From JADHLJ01 sp038118725 (GTDB lineage Bacteria; Pseudomonadota; Alphaproteobacteria; Thalassobaculales; Thalassobaculaceae), in NCBI GenBank assembly GCA_038118725.1, contig JAYOIK010000045.1, forward strand, positions 1 to 42,069: 42,069 bases of DNA. Reading direction: 5' to 3'. This document shows, piece after piece, positions 25,916-32,976 of the stretch. The translations under genes and the position numbers were made by a program. The notes below the pieces were generated by a model, which did not search any database, was not told the DNA's origin, and saw only the letters and a program-made list of their open reading frames with translations. Within the stretch, counting starts at the first letter, position 1. Each line of letters begins with the position of its first letter.

Positions 25916-27183
25916 TCGGCGGCTTCCGCGACGGTACCGTCAAGGGCGGTGTCCGGCACCGCCCGATCCCCGGCCGGCATCGGGTTGGGCCACCAGTGAT
26001 CTTCCCATTCGTCGTCGAAGAGATCCTTGATCTGAGGCATCACGCGCTCGGCGAACATCTTGGTGTTATAGGCCGCGAGTTGCTTGTTCATGTTGCCGAA
26101 CTGGCAAAGCAGCATCAGGTGGCCGACATTCATTTCCTTGGCGGCGTGGCGCAGTTGTTCGGCGACCTCGTCCGGGCTCCCGATCATGATGTAGCCCTGA
26201 TCGATGATGTCCTCCATCTCGGTCGCCGTCTTGCCCCGCGCGGTCGCCTGCTTGGCGGCGGTGGCGATCTGGCCCTCGACCCGGGCGCGGATGGTCGCCT
26301 CGGTGGTGTATCCCGGCGGCTGCGCGTATCGCGGATCAATATGCAGGCAACGACCGTAGAAATACTCCGCCGGCTCGCGATAAAGCCGCATCGCCTCCTC
26401 GCGGGATTCGGCGACCCCGACGAATTGCAGGAACCCGGCGCGATAGGGATTGCGCTCCTTGCCGAGTTTTTCCATCTCGTTCCAGAAGCCGCGCATCGTG
26501 TTCAGGCCGATCTTGTAGCCGAAATACGAAAGGTAGCAGTAGACGTAGTCCATCTCGGCGCACCACTGCCAGGTCTCGACCGAGCCGCCGCCCGGGATCC
26601 AGATCGGCGGATGCGGCTTTTGCACCGGATGCGGCCAGATATTCACGTAGCGAAGCTGGTTGTAGCGCCCGTTGAACGAGAATACCTCGCGCTCGGTCCA
26701 GGCGCGCTTGACCAGGTCATGGGCCTCGTAATAGCGGTCGCGCAGCATGCTCGGGTTCTGACCATAGGCGTAGCAAGTGTCCATCGGCGTGCCGACCGGG
26801 AAGCCCGCGATCAGGCGCCCACCGGAGATGACGTCGATCATCGCCATTTCCTCGGCGACCCGGGTTGGCGGGTTGTAAAGGGCTAAACTGTTGCCCATCA
26901 CGCAGATCATCGAGTCGCTGGTCCGGCGCGCCAGGGTCGAGGCGATCAGATTGGGCGACGGCATGAGACCATAGCCATTGGCGTGATGCTCGTTCACGCA
27001 GATCGCGTCAAATCCACAGGTGGCCGCGAATTCAAGCTCATCCATGAAATCGTTGTACATGTGGTGCGCGCGGGTCGGATCGAAGAGCTCGGAATTGATG
27101 TCGACCCAGACGCCTGGGTTCTTCTCCCTGAAATCATCGGGGAGTTCCGTATACGGCATCAAATGGAACCACATCAGCTTCAT
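25912..27183 (-). CDS. LLM-class flavin-dependent oxidoreductase
   Basis: The 423-residue product is a bacterial-luciferase-like TIM barrel monooxygenase that uses reduced flavin. Typical blocks are ELEFAATCGFDAICVNEHH (about 50-70), MGNSLALYNPPTRVAEEMAMIDVISGGRLIAGF split by the usual turns, HPVQKPHPPIWIPGGGS, and MIGSPDEVAEQLRHAA. The start at 27183 is preceded by GGGAGGT; an upstream start at 27210 is less likely. It leads the eight-gene minus-strand cluster. A Baeyer-Villiger or hydroxylating role feeding the two coupled hydrolases is inference. Confidence 0.88.
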   Translation of the reverse strand: MKLMWFHLMPYTELPDDFREKNPGVWVDINSELFDPTRAHHMYNDFMDELEFAATCGFDAICVNEHHANGYGLMPSPNLIASTLARRTSDSMICVMGNSLALYNPPTRVAEEMAMIDVISGGRLIAGFPVGTPMDTCYAYGQNPSMLRDRYYEAHDLVKRAWTEREVFSFNGRYNQLRYVNIWPHPVQKPHPPIWIPGGGSVETWQWCAEMDYVYCYLSYFGYKIGLNTMRGFWNEMEKLGKERNPYRAGFLQFVGVAESREEAMRLYREPAEYFYGRCLHIDPRYAQPPGYTTEATIRARVEGQIATAAKQATARGKTATEMEDIIDQGYIMIGSPDEVAEQLRHAAKEMNVGHLMLLCQFGNMNKQLAAYNTKMFAERVMPQIKDLFDDEWEDHWWPNPMPAGDRAVPDTALDGTVAEAAE

Positions 27184-27298
27184 GGTAACCTCCCGGTCTC
27201 GTCCGCCCATTCGGCGCGTGGGCGGGGCGGAGTCTCGCGTAGAAGCGTCTTGTGGACAAGCCGGTGGAGATCATCGACCTGATGAGTCGGAGAACAAA

Positions 27299-27804
27299 AT
27301 GAAGCACGCCGCTGAAAAACTCGTTACCGACCACGCGATGCTGGCAACGCCGGTCGGAAACCTGCTGATCGGCGGCGATGGCGTAAGCGTATGCTAATCG
27401 GATTTCCAACCGGCTGTAACGCGGTTACGCCCATCGGCGCCTGGCGGCGCGACGATACCTTGTATCCCGCCGCGCGCCGACAACTCGAGGACTACTTCGC
27501 GGGCGACCGGCGCGAATTCGATTTCCCCATGAAGTTGGTGGGAACCGCGTTTCAACAGCGCGTGTGGGAGGCGCTGACGGCGATCCCGTTGGGCGAGACA
27601 AGAACATACGGCGCCATGGCCGCGGCGATCGGCCGCCCCAAGGCGGCGCGCGCGGTGGGCGCGGCCAATGGCGCCAACCCACTGCCCATCGTCGTCCCCT
27701 GCCACCGGCTATTGGGCGCGGATGGAGCGCTCATCAAATTCGGCGGCGGTCTTGAGGTGAAACGCTACTTGCTCGATCTCGAAAACAGCATGGCCCGCGC
27801 CTGA
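27299..27804 (+). pseudogene. ogt: Ogt/MGMT DNA-alkyl transferase, frameshifted
   Basis: Methylated-DNA-cysteine methyltransferase moves alkyl groups from O6-alkylguanine to its own Cys. The 5' part, 27299-27397, has a ribosome site (GGAGA) and encodes MKHAAEKLVTDHAMLATP followed by VGNLLIGGDGVSV, the normal family N-terminus. It then stops at TAA 27395. The rest continues in another frame from 27391: LIGFPTGCNAVTPIGAWRRDD, FQQRVWEALTAIPLGETRTY, RAVGAANGANPLPIVVPCHR (acceptor Cys in PCHR) and GGGLEVKRYLLDLE. A single missing base near 27388-27391 explains the break. The two frames overlap as ATGCTAA, so a coupled two-piece product is conceivable. It could also be a sequencing error. If only the 3' frame (27391-27804, 137 aa) is translated, the product lacks about 30 residues. 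Confidence 0.85.
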
Positions 27805-27811
27805 CCAACCA

Positions 27812-28417
27812 TCAACTTCCGCCAAGCGCGAGGGCCTCGGAGAGCACCTTCCGTTTGTCGGGACGATGGGAATAGTTGGTTTCCGAAAAACGCGCCCGCA
27901 GGACGCCCTTTGCGTCGATCACGAAAACCATGGGATGCGGTACTCCATGCGCGAAGCTTCCCGGGGCGTGCTCCTCGTTCAGGATCCCCAAGGCCTTGAT
28001 CAACGCCGAGCCCTTATCGGACAGCAACGCGATCCGGGTGTCGAACCGTTTAGCGAAACCCGCGAGCGTATCGACCTCGTCATAGGTAACAATCGCGATG
28101 TTCACCGCCTTGGCCTTGGTCGACTCGGCGAGCATCGACCATTCGCGGGCATCGGCGATACAGAACGGACACCAGGACAGCGAACGATTGAATACGAGGA
28201 TCTGTCCCCGCTGGCCGGTCAACGAGGCGAAATCCCTGGTGGCGCCGTTTTGATCCGCCAGCGTCAGCATGCCGCCGAGCGCGGTTCCCACCGCGGGCCC
28301 GATATCCGAACGCTCATCGCCGGCTCTCGCGTCCGGCACGGCGGCGAGGCTGGAGAACATAAACCCAAGGAACAAGAAGCGCGCCGCGACGCAACCGACG
28401 CTTCTTCGAGACACCAT
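27812..28417 (-). CDS. Secreted peroxiredoxin-like (AhpC/TSA) protein
   Basis: The 201-residue thioredoxin-fold protein has an N-terminal signal peptide (VGCVAARFLFLGFMFSSLA, likely cut at ARA|GDE). The redox motif is SLSWCPFCIADAREW, a C-x2-C pair in a position where redoxins keep the active Cys. Later blocks are LLSDKGSALIKALGILN and HPMVFVIDAKGVLRARFSE. It probably reduces peroxides or disulfides in the periplasm. The start at 28417 is chosen for the signal peptide; the frame is open much further upstream without sensible features, and the ribosome site is weak. It converges on ogt, 7 bp apart. Confidence 0.8.
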   Translation of the reverse strand: MVSRRSVGCVAARFLFLGFMFSSLAAVPDARAGDERSDIGPAVGTALGGMLTLADQNGATRDFASLTGQRGQILVFNRSLSWCPFCIADAREWSMLAESTKAKAVNIAIVTYDEVDTLAGFAKRFDTRIALLSDKGSALIKALGILNEEHAPGSFAHGVPHPMVFVIDAKGVLRARFSETNYSHRPDKRKVLSEALALGGS

Positions 28418-28735
28418 CTTCCAATCCGTCAACAAGGGTCGAATCCTCAATCGGTTGAAACTCGCCAGAGATTTAGACTGAACCAATTCGGTTGTCGATT
28501 GAGACCGCGCCTCATTCCCCTCACAGGCACGCGATGATTCGTGGGCGCCCACGTCGCGGGCATTGACCGATCCGCCATCGCGACGCACACTTCATCGAGT
28601 CTCGGTACCCGAAACGCTCTAATACAAGCGCACGGTATCGTATCCCTGGTCCTTGGCCTTCCACTCTTGCGACCCCCATCCTGGGGGTGTAAATCCTGAG
28701 TCATTCAGCGAAAACCCCATGGGGGACGGAAAACC
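28418..28735. other. Divergent spacer before the molybdoenzyme operon
   Basis: This 318-bp gap between the redoxin and the molybdoenzyme operon has no gene. It contains an inverted repeat CTCAATCG (28446-28453) / CGATTGAG (28496-28503) near the redoxin start, and the GC-rich dyads described separately near the operon start. A CCCCATGGGG palindrome (28715-28724) overlaps the GGGGGACGG ribosome site of the first molybdoenzyme gene. Confidence 0.45.
28667..28695 (+). promoter_or_regulatory. Possible promoter with dyad in the spacer
   Basis: TTGCGA (28667-28672) and TAAATC (28690-28695) are separated by 17 bp and match -35/-10 consensus at four of six positions each. The spacer holds the dyad ACCCCC (28672-28677) / GGGGGT (28683-28688). 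A dyad there could be an operator controlling the operon that starts at 28736. Both boxes are weak, so this is a candidate only. Confidence 0.3.
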
Positions 28736-29608
28736 ATGCAGTCAGTCCAATTCGAAGCGCCCGGCACCGTCGACGAGGCGGTCGCGCTATTAGCCGGAGC
28801 GGCGGGCGATGCCCGCATCCTGGCGGGAGGAACCGATCTTCTCGTCCAACTTCGCGCTCACATGATCGATCCGAGCCTGATCGTCGACATCAAGAAGATC
28901 GACGAGACCCGGTCGCTCACCAAGAACGCCGACGGTAGCTACACCATCGGAGCCGCCTATGCCGGCGCCGAGGCGACCGAGCGTGACGACATCACCAAGG
29001 ATTGGCCCGGCGTGGTCGAGGGATGGGACCTGATCGGCTCGACCCAGATCCAAGGCCGCGCGTCGCTCGGCGGGAACCTGTGCAATGCCTCGCCCGCCGG
29101 CGATAGTGTCCCGGCGATGATCGCCGCCGGCATGACCGCGAATATCGCGGGTCCGAACGGACGCCGGACGATCCCGGTCGAGGATGTTCCGGTGAGCCCC
29201 GGCAAGACCAGCCTGGCCAAGGGTGAGTTCATCGTGAGCTTCAACCTGCCGGCCCGCCCGAAGGGTGGTGGAGATGCCTATCTCCGGCTGATCCCCAGGA
29301 CGGAAATGGACATCGCCGTCGTCGGTTGCGGCGTCGCCCTCGTGCTTGACGACAGCGGCACCGTGACCTCGGCCAAGGTGTCCCTGGGCGCTGTGTCGGC
29401 CAAGGTTCTGGTGGTCGAGGACGCCGCCAAGGCGATCATCGGCACCAAGCTCGATGACGACGCGATGGCCAAGCTGGACGCCGCCTGTCAGGCCGCGGCC
29501 TCCCCGATCAACGACAAACGGGGCACCATCGAATACCGAACCAAGATCGCCGGCGTGCTCGCGCGTCGCGCGGCCAAGATCGCAGCCGATCGCGCAAGGA
29601 GCCAATAA
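28736..29608 (+). CDS. Molybdenum hydroxylase FAD-binding subunit (CoxM-like)
   Basis: The 290-residue medium subunit of a xanthine-dehydrogenase/CO-dehydrogenase family enzyme carries FAD and passes electrons from the Fe-S clusters to an acceptor. FAD-contact blocks are ILAGGTDLLVQLR near residue 32 and IQGRASLGGNLCNASPAGDS near 105. The C-terminal domain holds LRLIPRTEMDIAVVGCGVAL. It starts behind GGGGGACGG. It is the first of four genes in the order M-S-L-MoaD, with a 2-bp gap to the next. Confidence 0.92.
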   Translation: MQSVQFEAPGTVDEAVALLAGAAGDARILAGGTDLLVQLRAHMIDPSLIVDIKKIDETRSLTKNADGSYTIGAAYAGAEATERDDITKDWPGVVEGWDLIGSTQIQGRASLGGNLCNASPAGDSVPAMIAAGMTANIAGPNGRRTIPVEDVPVSPGKTSLAKGEFIVSFNLPARPKGGGDAYLRLIPRTEMDIAVVGCGVALVLDDSGTVTSAKVSLGAVSAKVLVVEDAAKAIIGTKLDDDAMAKLDAACQAAASPINDKRGTIEYRTKIAGVLARRAAKIAADRARSQ

Positions 29609-29610
29609 GA

Positions 29611-30090
29611 ATGGCCAAACATCATGTATCCGTCACCTTGAATGGTGAACCGACCGAGTTTCTCTGCAGCACCCGGCAGACCCTGCTCGATGTCCTGCGG
29701 GACGAGTTGAACCTGACCGGCAGCAAGGAAGGCTGTGCTTCCGGTGACTGCGGCGCTTGCAGCGTCATGGTCGACGGCCGGCTCGTTTGCTCCTGCCTCG
29801 TCATGGGCGCCGAGTGCGATGGCAAGTCCGTCGAGACGATCGAGGGCATGGCCGACGGCGAGAAACTGCACCCGCTGCAGCAAACCTTCCTGGAGGAAGC
29901 CGCGCTTCAGTGCGGAATCTGCACGCCCGGCGTCCTGGTTGCCGCCAAGGCGCTGCTGGAGCGGAACAACAACCCGACAGAGACCCAGGTTCGTTACTGG
30001 CTCGCCGGCAATCTCTGCCGTTGCACGGGTTACGACAAAATCGTCCGCGCGGTCATGAAGACCGCCGCCGAGATGCGAGGAGGTGCCTGA
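29611..30090 (+). CDS. Molybdenum hydroxylase 2Fe-2S subunit (CoxS-like)
   Basis: The 159-residue small subunit carries two 2Fe-2S clusters. The plant-ferredoxin-type ligands are C42, C47, C50 and C62 (GCASGDCGACSVMV...CSC). The C-terminal helical domain has LQCGICTPG and NLCRCTGYDKIVRA. It transfers electrons from the Mo centre to FAD. Its stop codon overlaps the start of the large subunit (TGATG), so translation is coupled. Confidence 0.95.
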   Translation: MAKHHVSVTLNGEPTEFLCSTRQTLLDVLRDELNLTGSKEGCASGDCGACSVMVDGRLVCSCLVMGAECDGKSVETIEGMADGEKLHPLQQTFLEEAALQCGICTPGVLVAAKALLERNNNPTETQVRYWLAGNLCRCTGYDKIVRAVMKTAAEMRGGA

Positions 30091-32369
30091 TGGCCGCCGA
30101 CAAGCCCGATTACAAGTGGGTAGGAACGCGCACTATTCGTCCGGATGGTCACGACAAGGTGACCGGTCGGGCCAAGTTCGGTTCCGATTTCACCCTCTCC
30201 GGCATGATCCACGGCCGCGTCCTGCGCAGCGCGCATGCCCATGCCGTGATCAAATCGATCGATACCTCGGCGGCGGAAGCGCTTCCGGGTGTTCGCGCGG
30301 TGATCACCTCGAAGGACTTCGCCGATCAGCCGTCCGAACTGGCGGCCGCCGGCGAGGCCATGGTCAATTACAAGGACATGACCCGCAACGTCATGGCCCG
30401 CGAGAAGGCCCTGTATGACGGTCACGCCGTCGCGGCGGTCGCGGCGACCACGGTGGAAATCGCCGAGGCCGCTCTGGAGCTGATCAAGGTCGACTATGAC
30501 GTCCTGCCCCATGTCATCGACGTCGACGACGCGATGCAAGACGGCGCGCCGATCCTGGATGAAAGTCTCGTCCCGGTCGGCATGGACGCCAAGGGTCCGA
30601 CCAACATCGCCAAGCGGGTCGAGTTCACCCTCGGCGACGCGGCCAAGGGCTTCGACGCCGCCGACGTGGTGCTCGAACGCTCCTACAAAACCGCCGCGGT
30701 TCACCAGGGCTATATCGAGCCGCACGCGGTCGTCTCCAGCGTTTCCGAGGACGGACAGGCGCAGATCTGGTGCTGCACCCAGGGGCAGTTCATGGTCCGC
30801 ACCTTCACCGCGCGCCTGTGCGGCATGCCGGCCTCGTCGATCCGTGTCACGCCGTCCGAGATCGGCGGCGGGTTCGGCGGCAAGACCGTGGTCTATCTGG
30901 AACCGCTCGCCACGATGCTTTCCAAGAAAGCCGGCAAGCCGGTGAAAATGACCATGAGTCGCGAGGAAGTCTTCCGCGCCAGCGGGCCGACCTCGGCGGG
31001 TTCCATGACCTACAAGATCGGCGCCAAGAAAGACGGCACGATCACCGCGGTCGAGGCCGAGATCCGGCTGCTCGCCGGTGCGTTCCCGGGCTCTCCGGTA
31101 CAGCCGGCCTGCATGTGCGCGGTCGCGCCCTATGACATCGAGAACGTGCATCTCGTCGGCTACGACGTTGTGGTGAACCGCCCCAAGGTGGCGGCCTACC
31201 GCGCGCCGGGCGCGCCGATCTCGGCCTTTGGCGCCGAGAGCATCATCGATGAGTTGGCCAAGGAACTGGGCATGGATCCGCTTGAGATCCGCGCCAAGAA
31301 CGCGGCCAAGGACGGCACCAAGGCGGCTTATGGCCCGACCTTCCGTAACATCGGTTACGAGGAGACGGTCAAGCAGGCCCAGGCGCATGCCCATTACACG
31401 GCGCCGCTGGGGCCGAACCAAGGCCGCGGCGTTGCCTCCGGCTTCTGGTTCAACATCGGTGGCGAGTCCAGCGCCACGGTCAACATCAACGAGGACGGCA
31501 CCGCGGTCGTGGTCTCCGGCAACCCTGATATCGGCGGCTCTCGCGCCTCCCTCGCCATGATGGCGGCCGAGGAACTGGGCATCGACTACAGCAATGTGCG
31601 CCCGATCATCGCCGACACCGCGTCGGTCGGTTACAACTTCCTCACCGGCGGCTCCCGCGTCACCTTCGCGACGGGTCTGGCGGTTGTCGAGGCGGCGCGC
31701 GACGCCGTGCGTCAGCTCTGCGAGCGGGCGGCGAAGATCTGGGAAGTCGACGCCGAGGGCGTGATCTGGGACGATGGCCACGCCAAGCCGGCCAGCACCA
31801 ATGTCGGTGAGTTCGAACCCCTGTCGCTCGCCAGTCTGGCGGCTTCGGCCTCCAAGACCGGCGGTCCGATCTGCGGTCACAACGCCCAGAACGTTCAGGG
31901 CGCCGGGCCGGGCTTCGCCACGCATATCTGCGATGTCGAGGTTGATCCCGAAACCGGTTGCGTCACCGTGCTGCGCTACACCGCGATCCAGGATGTCGGT
32001 CGGGCGATCCACCCGTCCTATGTCGAGGGTCAGATCCAGGGCGGCGCCGCCCAGGGTATCGGTTGGGCCCTGAACGAGGAATATATCTACTCCGACAAGG
32101 GCACCTTGGATAACCCGGGTTTCCTCGACTATCGGATCCCGGTCGCGTCCGACCTGCCGATGATCGAGGCCGTCATGGTCGAGGTTCCCAACGATCGCCA
32201 TCCCTATGGCGTTCGCGGGGTCGGCGAGGTGCCGATCGTGCCGCCGATGGCGGCCGTGGCCAACGCCATCGAAAACGCGACGGGCGTTCGCATGGAAGCC
32301 CTGCCGATGTCACCGCCGCGCATTCTGGCGGCTCTCGACGCGGCGCGGGTCAAGCAAGCGGCCGAGTAA
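30090..32369 (+). CDS. Molybdenum hydroxylase Mo-binding subunit
   Basis: The 759-residue catalytic subunit of the xanthine dehydrogenase family hydroxylates its substrate at a Mo-pyranopterin cofactor. Visible blocks are the N-terminal KVTGRAKFGSDFTLSGMIHG, the Mo-binding GGGFGGK, the active-site loop AAYRAPGAPISAFGAES, and the C-terminal GVGEVPIVPPMAAVANAI with the conserved catalytic Glu (GVGE). The loop lacks the AYRCSFR of form I CO dehydrogenase, so this is not a CO dehydrogenase. The substrate is unknown; aldehydes, N-heterocycles and aromatic acyl-CoAs are all handled by related enzymes. ATG 30090 overlaps the small-subunit stop, and the open frame upstream of it is spurious. Confidence 0.93.
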   Translation: MAADKPDYKWVGTRTIRPDGHDKVTGRAKFGSDFTLSGMIHGRVLRSAHAHAVIKSIDTSAAEALPGVRAVITSKDFADQPSELAAAGEAMVNYKDMTRNVMAREKALYDGHAVAAVAATTVEIAEAALELIKVDYDVLPHVIDVDDAMQDGAPILDESLVPVGMDAKGPTNIAKRVEFTLGDAAKGFDAADVVLERSYKTAAVHQGYIEPHAVVSSVSEDGQAQIWCCTQGQFMVRTFTARLCGMPASSIRVTPSEIGGGFGGKTVVYLEPLATMLSKKAGKPVKMTMSREEVFRASGPTSAGSMTYKIGAKKDGTITAVEAEIRLLAGAFPGSPVQPACMCAVAPYDIENVHLVGYDVVVNRPKVAAYRAPGAPISAFGAESIIDELAKELGMDPLEIRAKNAAKDGTKAAYGPTFRNIGYEETVKQAQAHAHYTAPLGPNQGRGVASGFWFNIGGESSATVNINEDGTAVVVSGNPDIGGSRASLAMMAAEELGIDYSNVRPIIADTASVGYNFLTGGSRVTFATGLAVVEAARDAVRQLCERAAKIWEVDAEGVIWDDGHAKPASTNVGEFEPLSLASLAASASKTGGPICGHNAQNVQGAGPGFATHICDVEVDPETGCVTVLRYTAIQDVGRAIHPSYVEGQIQGGAAQGIGWALNEEYIYSDKGTLDNPGFLDYRIPVASDLPMIEAVMVEVPNDRHPYGVRGVGEVPIVPPMAAVANAIENATGVRMEALPMSPPRILAALDAARVKQAAE

Positions 32370-32389
32370 GCAGGACTGGATAGCCGAAC

Positions 32390-32641
32390 ATGGCCCGGGT
32401 GGTGCTCACCGATTCACTGAGCAAGCAGTTCACGAACGGGGCTGGCGAGTTTGAAATCGCCGCCTCCTCCGTGAGACAGCTGATCAGGGAATTGGATGCG
32501 CGCTACCCGGGCCTCGGCACCCAGGTCGAGGAAGGATTTCTCTCCGTCGCCATAGACGGTGAAATCCACCAGGACGCCTTCCTGGAGGAACTCCGGGAAG
32601 ATAGCGAAGTCGCCTTTCTTCCGGCGATCAGAGGCGGTTGA
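32390..32641 (+). CDS. MoaD/ThiS-family sulfur carrier
   Basis: The 83-residue ubiquitin-fold protein ends in the diagnostic AIRGG, the C-terminal Gly-Gly that is adenylated and thiocarboxylated. The MoaD-like pattern is seen in SSVRQLIRELDARYPGLG and FLSVAIDGEIHQDAFLEEL, with EVAFLPAIRGG at the end. It lies 20 bp after the Mo subunit, so it is probably the last gene of that operon. It could supply sulfur to molybdopterin or to a pathway-specific partner. Confidence 0.88.
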   Translation: MARVVLTDSLSKQFTNGAGEFEIAASSVRQLIRELDARYPGLGTQVEEGFLSVAIDGEIHQDAFLEELREDSEVAFLPAIRGG

Positions 32642-32976
32642 GCCGAATTTTCCAACTGCTTCCCTGCCTTCGGGCCCGCGGCCACCAAGATCACACTTTT
32701 TTGACTAGTTAAAGATCGTATCCCCGACGAAAGTCGGGGCCCATGCCTGAGAACGGTCACCGTAACGGCCGATCGATCACATTGAAGCTCCTAGAAACTA
32801 ATCCACCATTCTCCAGGCGTTAACGCCGTCGGAATGGGCCCCGACATTCGTCGGGGATACGAGTTAAGTGTTCTCGGTCGTCGTTGCCTCATCCCAAGCG
32901 CGCTAACCCCCGCGCGGCCATTGAATTTCCCTTCCGTCCGTCCGATGCTGTCGCCTCATGACCTTGGGAGGTTGGT
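32642..32976. other. Intergenic region with REPIN
   Basis: This 335-bp gap contains no gene. Its main content is the inverted repeat pair at 32717-32861. A short T-run (32697-32702) follows the MoaD gene without a clear stem, so I do not call a terminator. Confidence 0.5.
32717..32861. repeat. REPIN-like inverted pair of palindromic repeats
   Basis: Arms 32717-32747 and 32831-32861 are 31 bp each and are reverse complements of one another with two mismatches, 83 bp apart. Each arm is itself a hairpin: CCCCGAC-GAAA-GTCGGGG on the left (GNRA-type loop) and CCCCGAC-ATTC-GTCGGGG on the right. Both are flanked by GTAT on one side and GGCCCAT on the other. This is the architecture of a REPIN (two REPs in inverted orientation), a non-autonomous element mobilised by a RAYT transposase encoded elsewhere. 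No transposase lies in the window. Confidence 0.75.

Noticed and set aside
28654..28671. Sigma-54 type promoter (GG...TTGC) before the molybdoenzyme operon
   Set aside because: GG and GC are 12 bp apart instead of the required 10.
30030..32201. 723-codon frame antisense to the molybdoenzyme large subunit
   Set aside because: Shadow of a gene with clear cofactor-binding motifs.
30090..32369. Carbon monoxide dehydrogenase (coxL)
   Set aside because: The active-site loop is AYRAPGAP, not the AYRCSFR of form I enzymes, so CO oxidation should not be claimed.
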